Positions 17,348 to 24,870 of a stretch of DNA of 64,000 nucleotides are shown here, piece by piece. How positions within the stretch are numbered: the first letter of the stretch is position 1; each line of letters begins with the position of its first letter. The notes under the pieces are model-generated. The model saw only the letters and a list, made by a program, of their open reading frames with translations. It did no database searches and was not told where the DNA came from. The position numbers and the translations under genes are program-made. Origin of the DNA: Promethearchaeota archaeon (lineage in GTDB: Archaea > Asgardarchaeota > Lokiarchaeia > Sigyniarchaeales > SOKP01); NCBI GenBank assembly GCA_029838195.1, contig JALGVJ010000036.1, positions 1-64,000 on the forward strand, read 5' to 3'.

Positions 17348-18244
17348 TTACACGGCATAGAATTGGATTTCATGAATGTATTCATCTACATCTTTCTTTA
17401 ATTGATATTCCTTTACTTGCAATTCTAATAATCCCAAGACTTTTTTGAATTCCTCAGCCATATTTTCAATGTCCACGTTAGCCATTTTCTGTACTGCATC
17501 TCTCTTTATTTTAAAATACTCTAGTCCTTCTATTATCCGTTCATAAGATTGATTAATGCGATTAACTAATTCTAATGCATTTCTCTCGGTGACTTTTCTC
17601 ATTTTCCTTAGGATAGATAAAATACTTGAAATTTGAGTCTCCCATAACTCATATTTCAAGGAATAATCTTCAAATAATTGCTTAATGAATTCTGCCAATT
17701 CAGTATAAAAGTTTTCCTCTTCAATTTTTTCCGTTTTTACCGGCGGTTCAGTCAATTTTACCGGTTTTACGGGATCTCCTGCTACTATCGGTGGTTTAAC
17801 TTTTTCGGATTCTATTTCATCTTTACTTATTTCTTTTTCTTCTGCCCTGATCACTGAAGCGGTTTTCTCATCCAGGGGTGTTTCTTCTTCCTTGGTTTTT
17901 TCCATCGATATTAAAGGAACTCTTTTTCTTTCTCCGGGTTTTACTCTTTGAGGGAGGGGGACATCTTCCATGAGATATTCTTCAATAATCTTCTTTTTTT
18001 CAGCGGTTTCATTACCTTTTCCAATTTTGATCATTTCTTCAGAACTTTTAGATTCCACATGCTCCCCTGTCTTTTTCTCCTTCTCATCTTCCGTAAGTGC
18101 GCTTAATAAGTTTTGAAGCGAACTTTCCGATTTTTTAGTTGATTTTAATGCCATATCTAAGGAAGGTGTTTTTAACTTTTCCTTTCCTTTTGAATCTTTT
18201 TTTCTCTTTTTTTTTGTAAGCGGCATGTGAAATTTCCTCCTCAA
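17348..18244 (-). CDS. Disordered, Lys/Glu-rich protein with C-terminal coiled coil
   Basis: The 298-residue protein begins with a strongly basic stretch (KKKRKKDSKGKEK), has a low-complexity Lys/Glu/Pro-rich middle (residues about 40-185), and ends with about 110 residues of predicted helix (FYTELAEFIKQLFEDYSLKY onward). The helix pattern suits coiled-coil or helical-bundle contacts. It is the first gene of the minus-strand actin cluster and is separated from the actin gene by 43 bases, so co-transcription is likely. No known family is recognised. A role in anchoring or regulating the actin homologue is inference from position. Confidence 0.7.
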   Translation of the reverse strand: MRRKFHMPLTKKKRKKDSKGKEKLKTPSLDMALKSTKKSESSLQNLLSALTEDEKEKKTGEHVESKSSEEMIKIGKGNETAEKKKIIEEYLMEDVPLPQRVKPGERKRVPLISMEKTKEEETPLDEKTASVIRAEEKEISKDEIESEKVKPPIVAGDPVKPVKLTEPPVKTEKIEEENFYTELAEFIKQLFEDYSLKYELWETQISSILSILRKMRKVTERNALELVNRINQSYERIIEGLEYFKIKRDAVQKMANVDIENMAEEFKKVLGLLELQVKEYQLKKDVDEYIHEIQFYAV

Positions 18245-18307
18245 GTTGAGCGTCTAGATACTTAATAAAATATTTCCTTTATAAATTTAATTTTATCAAA
18301 GGATCAA

Positions 18308-18550
18308 ATGGTTAACATGATAATACTTATCATATCTGATCAAAAAATCTATTATAAAAAATGGCCTAAAGGAGTACCTAAGGAAATTGAAATTCCTAAA
18401 AAAACTCTAATTGATTTCCTCGAAGATTCCGTTAAAACCTATCCTCAAACTTATTTCATGGGATTTGAACTCACCTACGCTCAATTATTAGACATCGTAT
18501 ATCGTACTGCTACCAAATTACATGAATTAGGATTAAAAAAATTGCTTAAA
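18308..18550 (+). pseudogene. N-terminal remnant of a long-chain acyl-CoA synthetase
   Basis: The first 80 codons read YYKKWPKGVPKEIEIPKKTL, then FLEDSVKTYPQTYFMGFELT, then YAQLLDIVYRTATKLHELGL. This matches the opening of AMP-forming acyl-CoA synthetases (PxGVPxEIExPxxTLxDFLExSxKxYPDxxAL and TYxEL). After LGLKK the sequence becomes AT-rich and shares nothing with the family, and 100 bases later the GC-richer LRR gene begins. The rest of the enzyme (about 450 residues) is absent, so this is a fragment left by an insertion or deletion. The nominal reading frame continues to 18763 but only overlaps the LRR gene. Confidence 0.65.
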
Positions 18551-18650
18551 TACATTAAAACAAATGTATTTATGATAAACAAAAAATTTCTTCCCTCCAT
18601 AAATTTTTTATTCCTTCCTTACGACGATATAAAACACGTAAAAAATTTCC

Positions 18651-20567
18651 ATGTCCAAACAGCACCCTTCCGCCCGAAAAGAATTCACCATCAAGGACAA
18701 GCGGGGCAAGGAGGTCCTTACCGTCAAGCTCATCAATGGCGAGTCCCGCATCTTCATCGATGATGAGGAATTAATGGTATGCAAGTTCGTGCCCCTTGCC
18801 ATTCCCGTAAAAGAGATGCCAAAATTCAAAGACATCGAATCTATTAATGACATCATCGACCATTTAGACCATTCAATAGAATATTACGGTTCGGAAGCTT
18901 GGGAGGAATTGAGCAAGGAAGAGAGAGAGGAATTGGATTTTTTCGTGAACTGCTCGAACCTCCAAGCGTGGGTGGAGCACGATTACAATACGAGATTGCT
19001 CGATTATGCCCTATCCTTTCCGATCTTGAAAAAATTAGCCGAAAAAGGAGATGAGTACGCTCGGATGCGGTTCAAGGAAGAGCTCATCGAGTGGTTTAAA
19101 CGCGGGAGCAAGGAAGTACAAGAATTTATAGTGGACTCCTACGATCTTCTCGAAGAGCTCGGTGAAGATTTTTATAGCATGTACGAGCCGAACACGGCAG
19201 AAGTCCTTAAAGCCGTGGATAAAAATAAGCATTATTATGCCAGAGAAGATGAAGATTTTAACATTACCTACCTTAAACTTGAAATGGAAAGCCGGGACGA
19301 AATAACTCTCCTGCCTACCGTCTCAAAGCTTCCTAAATTAGAAAAATTAAAATTAAAGCTCCCGCCTCATTCGAAAAAGGACGTGGAATGCTTGAAAAAC
19401 CTCCAAATCCTCGAATCCTTGGAAATAATAAAATGCGATGCCGGACCGCTTCTCGAAATAGCCACCTCCCTGAAAAACTTGAAAAAGCTCGATATTTATA
19501 CTCATAATCAGTTCTATTTTCCGAAACATGCGGGCAGCCTGGCCAACCTCACGAAGCTCAACATTGGAGGACATTTCAAGGAATTTCCCAAAAATATAAG
19601 CACGATGAGATCACTGAAAGAACTTAGACTTGGAGGGTCTAAATATGAAGCCATCTCCGAAGAAGTCGGCCGGCTAACCAACCTCGAAGAATTAATTATC
19701 GAATATTTCAATCCGAAAGAAGGGACCACGGGAATCCCCGACTCCATCGCCAACCTCACCAATGTTAAAAAGATTTACATCATGAGATGCCGCTCCCTTA
19801 CACGCCTTCCCGAAGCCTTCGGCAACCTTCCATCACTAGAATACCTCTACATAAAAGATTGTCCGTCGCTCGAGGGACTTCCCGAGTCCTTCGGCAAGCT
19901 CCCATCGCTAAAAAAACTTGAGATAAAAAAATGCCCCTTGCTAAAGCGCCTTCCCGAATCGTTCGGCTACCTGCCGTCCCTGGAGGAGCTCCTCATCGAG
20001 GACACACCTATTGAAGATTTTCCCGCCAGCTCGGAAAAGTTAACCTCGCTCAAGAAAATTGAGATCCGCAAGCACCCGCTCGAGTACCTGCCCGCCCGTA
20101 TCGGCGAGCTGAAAGCCATTGAAACTATCCGAGTAGAAGAGAGTCCAAAAATAAAAGACGTGCCTACCAGTTGGACACGCCTCACCTCACTCAATAGCCT
20201 CGGAATGACCAAATGCGGGCTTACGGAATTTCCTAAAAAGGCGTGCGACATTCAAAGTTTGGAAGTTCTTGACTTGGATTACAATGAACTCGAGAGCATT
20301 CCCGATGACATTCTCAAGCTCAAGAACCTAGAAATTCTAAGAATGCTTTCTAACAAGCTCAAGGAATTGAACCCGCACTTGGCTGACTTGCCCTCCATCA
20401 TAAAGATGTATTTAAGCGACAACCGTATTAAAAAAGTACCGAAAGAATTCTTGAAACTACTACAAACCCCATTCAAGACGCTGGATCTGTTGGGAAATCC
20501 CGTGGAATACATTCCTTATGAATTAAAAAAATCTAAAATCATGGAGCTTAGTGGATACTATTATTAG
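18651..20567 (+). CDS. Large leucine-rich-repeat protein with conserved Asgard N-terminal domain
   Basis: The 638-residue protein has an N-terminal region of about 190 residues centred on CSNLQAWVEHDYNTRLLDYA and FPILKKLAEKGDEYARMRFK. This region is also present in the LRR gene at 38749. About 17 LRR units of about 23 residues follow, including near-identical units LPEAFGNLPSLEYL, LPESFGKLPSLKKL and LPESFGYLPSLEEL, visible as a 70-base DNA-level repeat. The repeats resemble ribonuclease-inhibitor and plant-type LRRs. No signal peptide or transmembrane segment is present. Base composition is clearly richer in G and C than the flanks, suggesting recent acquisition. It replaces the body of the acyl-CoA synthetase remnant upstream. 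Confidence 0.82.
   Translation: MSKQHPSARKEFTIKDKRGKEVLTVKLINGESRIFIDDEELMVCKFVPLAIPVKEMPKFKDIESINDIIDHLDHSIEYYGSEAWEELSKEEREELDFFVNCSNLQAWVEHDYNTRLLDYALSFPILKKLAEKGDEYARMRFKEELIEWFKRGSKEVQEFIVDSYDLLEELGEDFYSMYEPNTAEVLKAVDKNKHYYAREDEDFNITYLKLEMESRDEITLLPTVSKLPKLEKLKLKLPPHSKKDVECLKNLQILESLEIIKCDAGPLLEIATSLKNLKKLDIYTHNQFYFPKHAGSLANLTKLNIGGHFKEFPKNISTMRSLKELRLGGSKYEAISEEVGRLTNLEELIIEYFNPKEGTTGIPDSIANLTNVKKIYIMRCRSLTRLPEAFGNLPSLEYLYIKDCPSLEGLPESFGKLPSLKKLEIKKCPLLKRLPESFGYLPSLEELLIEDTPIEDFPASSEKLTSLKKIEIRKHPLEYLPARIGELKAIETIRVEESPKIKDVPTSWTRLTSLNSLGMTKCGLTEFPKKACDIQSLEVLDLDYNELESIPDDILKLKNLEILRMLSNKLKELNPHLADLPSIIKMYLSDNRIKKVPKEFLKLLQTPFKTLDLLGNPVEYIPYELKKSKIMELSGYYY
19800..19990 (+). repeat. DNA-level tandem repeat coding for near-identical LRR units
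   Basis: Three copies of a unit of about 70 bases each contain CTTCCCGA, a GTTCGGC or CTTCGGC step and a CCxTCxCT step. The copies diverge mostly at third positions, which indicates internal duplication of LRR units inside the gene. Confidence 0.6.
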
Positions 20568-20591
20568 ATAAACTAATTAATCTCGGCAATT

Positions 20592-21533
20592 CTACTCTTT
20601 CGTTAAATCTATAAAAGTGGCCATGGACTCGATGTCATCCACTGTCACTTGTTTATTATTTTCATATTTTTTACCATAATATTTGAGCAAGATTTCCGGA
20701 AACACGTTATTTTGGAAATGAAGCCACGCTTGCCCTTTATGATCATCGTCCATAATTCCCGAACACACGTGATAGTTTCCGGCCTCATCCTCGAACGAGC
20801 AGAGCGCAAAATTCCAAATGTCGGTAAAATCATACAATCCCGGCTTGACCCATCTTGCTTTTGCTATAACTTCTTCTCCAAAAAAAGTTATTTTAGTCTC
20901 TAAAATGCCGCCCAACACGTTCCACGCCTCCTCATAACCCTTTCTAAGCTGCCGCTGAATGAACTCGTTTCTAAGATCGTCTGAAAGGTCTGTCGGTTCA
21001 ATATCCTCAGCCAATTTGTGCTCTATCAAGAAGGTCTTGAAATCATCGGCATGTGCCTCATAAAAACCATTAGAATACATTTTATATAACTCATCATTTT
21101 CCATTAAATCCTTCGAATGAAATCGATTTTTTTTAGTATAGCTGCTACAGAGAATATAGCTGTTAGGAAGCAAACCCTTATTACTATAGGCAAAATAAAC
21201 TTCATAAGATTTTCCTTTCTCAGGTTCAATTAATACTTTTGCAACGGCATCGGGATGCGCTTTCACGTACAACGCAATCGTATTAGCAACTTTTTGTAGC
21301 TCGTCCATGTTCGTTATCTTTCCATCTCCATCCCGCTCTATGCGGAATGTAAATTCATTTCTTTTAATGCCTAAATAATCGCTCAAAGTAGAGTCCCTTT
21401 TAAATCCACCTCCATTTTCTGGAGAAAATTGAACCGAAATAGTTTTAGAATCAGGCAACACTTCGAGCAAATTTGTTAATCCATCAATTTCCTTATACAA
21501 TTTTTTTTCTAAAGATTTGATAAGACGTTCCAT
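20592..21533 (-). CDS. Hypothetical 313-residue protein, island-associated
   Basis: No family is recognised. The protein starts with a helix MERLIKSLEKKLYKEIDGLT and is mixed alpha/beta with Trp/Phe-rich segments in the C-terminal half (YDFTDIWNFALCSFEDEAGN, ending in SMATFIDLTKE). There are no membrane segments, signal peptide or metal motifs. It is convergent with the LRR gene, with only 24 bases between stops. Its ATG overlaps the start of the PCNA remnant on the other strand (CATG at 21531-21534), so one of the two starts cannot have an ordinary upstream promoter. It may have arrived with the LRR gene, but its base composition is less extreme. Confidence 0.55.
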   Translation of the reverse strand: MERLIKSLEKKLYKEIDGLTNLLEVLPDSKTISVQFSPENGGGFKRDSTLSDYLGIKRNEFTFRIERDGDGKITNMDELQKVANTIALYVKAHPDAVAKVLIEPEKGKSYEVYFAYSNKGLLPNSYILCSSYTKKNRFHSKDLMENDELYKMYSNGFYEAHADDFKTFLIEHKLAEDIEPTDLSDDLRNEFIQRQLRKGYEEAWNVLGGILETKITFFGEEVIAKARWVKPGLYDFTDIWNFALCSFEDEAGNYHVCSGIMDDDHKGQAWLHFQNNVFPEILLKYYGKKYENNKQVTVDDIESMATFIDLTKE

Positions 21534-22146
21534 GTCTTATCAATCAACTACAGAAATCATTTTTGGAGAGGATGCTGTATTCATTACAATCAAATCACGG
21601 AAGTATGGGACGATCATTGAAAGAAAAGTGGAGAATCTAAATTTAAACCTTCCCGAGATTTCTCATGACACTATTTCAAGGCTACAACATGGTGCTTGCT
21701 TCACGGTTTAAAAAATGAGGTTACAATACATTTTTAAGAATCTTCTTTTAGATGATCTTGTAAAAATTATAGTTTTACAAAAACGGGTCATTTGGGAAGA
21801 GTTTAACGAAGATTCCAAAAATGAAATCATTTTAAGGGGAAAAAATGTTGTTATCAAGATCGATGAGGATCAGTTGGACGAGGAGGAAAATAAGGAATCT
21901 TGTTGTCAGAACACGTTTAGCAAGCAGTACTTACTGCTATTTAATAAAATGCTTCCTCCTTTAGAAAAACAAGATGAAATAATTTTCCATATTAAGAAAA
22001 ACATTCCATTAAAGGCTATCATAGAATTTAAGAAATTAGGCAATTGTCAGCTGACATTTTTCATTGCTCCTAAGGGAGAAGAAGACACTGATTTTGAGGA
22101 AGAGAAGGAAGAAAACGAGGAAGAGGAGGAAGATGGATACGGGTAA
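21532..22146 (+). pseudogene. PCNA-like sliding-clamp remnant with in-frame stop
   Basis: The frame from 21532 shows the middle and end of a PCNA protomer: IKSRKYGTIIERKVENLNL, then an in-frame TAA at 21709, then MRLQYIFKNLLLDDLVKIIV. It ends with NIPLKAIIEFKKLGNCQLTF and FIAPKGEE, the conserved PLK strand and the LAPKxEE/LAPRxEE tail, followed by an acidic tail. The first about 90 residues of the clamp are missing. The two halves are in the same frame, so a single stop codon separates them. The second half (21715-22146, 143 residues) could still be expressed alone. Confidence 0.7.
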
Positions 22147-22195
22147 GATTAAGTGTAATCCATTTTCTCTTTTTTCTTATTAATCTAAATATAAA

Positions 22196-22249
22196 TTTTT
22201 TTTGATTATTTCTTTTCTGGAAACTTTTTTTTGATTATTTATTTTCTGG
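22196..22249 (+). repeat. Imperfect T-rich tandem repeat
   Basis: The units at 22196-22220 and 22225-22249 share TTTGATTATTT and TTTTCTGG with one difference, at a period of 29 bases. They lie between the PCNA remnant and the GC-rich block. They could be a terminator-like T-tract duplication. Confidence 0.6.
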
Positions 22250-22296
22250 TACTCTCTTCCCTAACTATTAAAAAAAAAAATTTTAAAAAAATAAAA

Positions 22297-22560
22297 TGCC
22301 ACCACGCTCAGCTGAACTCCTCCCCCCTAAACCCCTCACACCCCCATCCTCTTACACCTCTCACCCTCAAATTCTAAGCCCGAACCTATAAGCCCATTTC
22401 AACACCAAACACTCGTGCTATTGAGAGCGGCAGGCTGAATTGGTCGCCCGAAAGCTCCCGACGTACACCCCCGCCTCACCTACCCCGTCTTTTACGGGTG
22501 CACTCGTCTCGTTTCAACGGTGTGCGTCACCACACCCCGCCTAGGTTCCTCCCACGAAAC
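22297..22560. ncRNA. Candidate structured RNA: GC-rich block with local hairpins
   Basis: This block of about 260 bases is plainly richer in G and C than the AT-rich sequence around it and has no long coding frame. It can form several hairpins: GGTGTG/CACACC at 22519-22536, CCCGT/ACGGG at 22484-22498, and GTCG/CGAC at 22443-22462. The 7-mer GAACCTA (22382-22388) is complementary to TAGGTTC (22542-22548), a long-range pairing that competes with a local one to AACCTA at 22558. A long T-tract on the minus strand at 22271-22290 would be a natural 3' end. In AT-rich archaea, GC-rich intergenic islands usually mark stable RNAs; identity and strand are unresolved. Confidence 0.45.
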
Positions 22561-23016
22561 CTAACGAAACGAGAATAGGCGACTATTTTCGTCTCGTACT
22601 GACTCACGACGGTCTAAACTCTCCATTTCAATTTCTAAAGCGCCCCCTTTTTCAAATAACGCTTTTTTTAATTCTTCCAAATTAACTCCTTGCTTGTATT
22701 CAAAAATAACCGTCAAGATCGCTGTTTTATTCTTCTCTACAATAACTGCATCACAATACATCATAGATAAGCCTTTATTGCCAAAAACCGTGGCAATTTT
22801 TCCTAACGCACCGGGCGTGTCTTCCATGGTTATCCTACATCGTATGGGCTTAGAGTCCTCTGAAAATCCTATTGGAAAAATTTTTATTTCCCTTGACTCT
22901 GAATCAGCAATCATCATCAATTGAGCATTTTCCATTATCCCTAAACTTTTTCTAACAATATTAGGAATCACTATCCGTCCCCGCTTGTCGATGGTAATGA
23001 TTCTGGCATCCCTCAT
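22561..23016 (-). CDS. SpoVT/AbrB-type DNA-binding plus ACT-domain regulator
   Basis: This is a 151-residue protein. Residues 1-48 (ITIDKRGRIVIPNIVRKSLG) are a swapped-hairpin AbrB DNA-binding domain, and residues about 57-130 (ITMEDTPGALGKIATVFGNK) are an ACT small-molecule-binding domain. Together they make a ligand-responsive regulator, as in amino-acid-linked archaeal regulators. The last 15 residues (RRESVRDENSRLFSFR) are a basic tail encoded by a strong inverted repeat at 22565-22596. The gene ends where the GC-rich block starts. No operon partners share its strand nearby within 100 bases. Confidence 0.8.
   Translation of the reverse strand: MRDARIITIDKRGRIVIPNIVRKSLGIMENAQLMMIADSESREIKIFPIGFSEDSKPIRCRITMEDTPGALGKIATVFGNKGLSMMYCDAVIVEKNKTAILTVIFEYKQGVNLEELKKALFEKGGALEIEMESLDRRESVRDENSRLFSFR
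22565..22596. other. Strong inverted repeat with GNRA-type loop
   Basis: CGAAACGAGAATAG pairs with CTATTTTCGTCTCG (13 of 14 positions, one G:U) around a GCGA loop as read on the plus strand. It overlaps the last codons of the AbrB/ACT gene. The GCGA tetraloop is a stable RNA loop only if the plus strand is transcribed. Confidence 0.6.
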
Positions 23017-23156
23017 TTTCGCTTTTTAAAAATTCGTGATTTTAGTAATTATTTAACTTTTCTAAACTCGGTACAAGTATGGGTAGGTCACGTTCTCATT
23101 TAAAGTTTAATTGTTCCCATTGAAAAATAATAAAATTAAAATCACGTGAAAAATAG

Positions 23157-23558
23157 TTAGGATGCTTCCTCGAGATCAGGATATCTTTTTCCGATTTCCT
23201 TTGCATAAAATCTAAACACAGAAACCACTTTCGCCAAATCTTTTAACTGACGACAAGCTCCCATTACAAAAAACCTACCTGCTGAAGAAAGAATAACGAA
23301 AGCATCTTTTCCGCGAAGTACTACTTCCAAAAGGTTATTATATCCCAAATTCTTAACTGCTTCATGGCTATTTTTTATAACAATTGCATTTAAACTCGAA
23401 AATACATCGGGATCTACGTTATAATCGGGAATGCAAGAAAAAGCTAACCGCACGCCCTCTTTTGTTATGAGTGCCAATGCCTCTAATTCCGTGTGCTCAG
23501 TAATGCTTCCTAAAAATCTTGCCAAGCTTTCTGCTTCTTTAGGTGTTAATTCGACCAT
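23157..23558 (-). CDS. Roadblock/LC7-domain protein
   Basis: The 133-residue protein has the Roadblock pattern: an N-terminal helix ESLARFLGSITEHTELEALA, a strand-turn ALITKEGVRLAFS, the middle helix DPDVFSSLNAIVIKNSHEAV, the DAFVILSSAGRFFVMGA strands and the final helix. Roadblock proteins act as GAP or scaffold partners of small GTPases (MglB on MglA; LC7/Ragulator on Rag). The small GTPase at 937 is a possible partner, but the two are far apart, and Asgard genomes have many of both. No other gene joins it within 140 bases. Confidence 0.8.
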   Translation of the reverse strand: MVELTPKEAESLARFLGSITEHTELEALALITKEGVRLAFSCIPDYNVDPDVFSSLNAIVIKNSHEAVKNLGYNNLLEVVLRGKDAFVILSSAGRFFVMGACRQLKDLAKVVSVFRFYAKEIGKRYPDLEEAS

Positions 23559-23717
23559 TTTCCCATTTTTTAGTTGTATTTATTCTAAATATAAAATAAG
23601 AATTTAAAAATTTAAGTCATCTCTTTTCCTTCCATATTTACACGATAAAAAACAAGGAGAGAAAAATAAATAAACGAACCACGAATACCGATCTAATTTA
23701 AAGGAAAAGGAAGGAGG

Positions 23718-24548
23718 CTATTTCCCTAATAATTGTTTTGAAATTTGACTCTTTAAAACATCCCGCTTGCTCGCTTGAGAACGACCGGAAGGACCAGCTC
23801 CAACCCGCTTTAAAAATTCAATTGCAATAATCTTTCCCCCTTCCGTCAAGAGTCTGGGAGTATAATTTTCTGCAAAAAAAATGCCTTCAGGAATGGACCC
23901 AACACGCTCTATGACTTTTTCTACCTTTTTTTCCCCTAAAAAGGTTTGGACCTTCTCCACAACAGCGTAAGCGTGATTCCCGATGATAATTAGTTCCCGT
24001 TCATATCCTTGAGGAATTTCGATTTCCTCCAATTTTTTTAAAACGTGTTCCACGTTTACTTGAATCTCTTCTTGAACAAAGGTACTCATCGATTCTTTTC
24101 CTCTATATAAAGGACCCTCATTTCTCACGGTTGGTGTGGGTGGGCTACTCGGAATAGTACGGCTTTGTCTTGGTGCCTCTTGGTTGGATGGTGTTGAAGG
24201 AACAGAACCTGCTGCTTGTTCATGTTTAATTTCTTGTGCTGTTGCTCCCGCTGTTTTACCCCCGATGATAGCTAAAAATTCAGGATCCTCTTCACCTTCA
24301 TCCAAAGGAACAACTGAGAAGTGCATGCCGACTTGTCCTCGAATATCTTGGCTCCTTTTTGCTCCAATAAATTTGGATCGAACACTACTCCGTGCTCCTT
24401 TCCATAGGAAGACTTTCCTCAGCTCATCTGATACTAACACGTAAGATTCATCTGATTTTAATACATCCTTTATTGGCCCTTGGGTCTTGATTTCTGTAGT
24501 TGTTCCATCAGGATTTACCTTGAACAATTGAAGAATTGGCCGGCTCAT
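23718..24548 (-). CDS. Single gelsolin-domain protein with extended Asgard C-terminal region
   Basis: The 276-residue protein starts with a gelsolin-like domain at residues about 1-100 (ILQLFKVNPDGTTTEIKTQG, then SYVLVSDELRKVFLWKGARS). A linker rich in Pro, Ser and Thr (about 105-145) leads to a second alpha/beta domain at 155-255 (ELIIIGNHAYAVVEKVQTFL and GIFFAENYTPRLLTEGGKII). The second domain looks like a regulatory or longin-type fold, but I do not name it firmly. Eukaryotic gelsolin domains bind actin and Ca2+. The actin-family gene at 16132 is a plausible partner, but physical linkage is only moderate (about 6.4 kb). Confidence 0.75.
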   Translation of the reverse strand: MSRPILQLFKVNPDGTTTEIKTQGPIKDVLKSDESYVLVSDELRKVFLWKGARSSVRSKFIGAKRSQDIRGQVGMHFSVVPLDEGEEDPEFLAIIGGKTAGATAQEIKHEQAAGSVPSTPSNQEAPRQSRTIPSSPPTPTVRNEGPLYRGKESMSTFVQEEIQVNVEHVLKKLEEIEIPQGYERELIIIGNHAYAVVEKVQTFLGEKKVEKVIERVGSIPEGIFFAENYTPRLLTEGGKIIAIEFLKRVGAGPSGRSQASKRDVLKSQISKQLLGK

Positions 24549-24870
24549 TTTTCGTATACCTCAATATCTAATTCATGACCAAGTACTTGATTATGTTTTA
24601 TTTTTATATTTTATATGGGTTTAACGTTTTTAAAAGTTTTCAACAGCATTTCTCTCTTAAAAAAATCTATAAGAAAATAATTTAATATCCTCTTATTTAC
24701 CCTTTGATAAATAATGAGTTTTCTCATATGTGATAAACTATTTCAATAAGAAAAATCTTTCTAAAAAAAATTGGTTTCTTAAAAAAAAATGTTTATTTTT
24801 TTTAATGAGGGTTTTTCAGTTAAAATTACCTGAGTGAAAATTTTTCTCGTCTCATAAACATGTTTTAGTT

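Noticed and set aside
22385..22400. Minus-strand GAAATGGGCTTATAGG resembles the 3' part of the conserved RNase P core (GAAxxxGGCTTAT).
   Set aside because: I found no matching 5' partner strand (AAGTCC-type) for the P4 helix, and about 110 bases follow before the T-run, which does not fit archaeal RNase P. The block is listed only as an unassigned candidate RNA.
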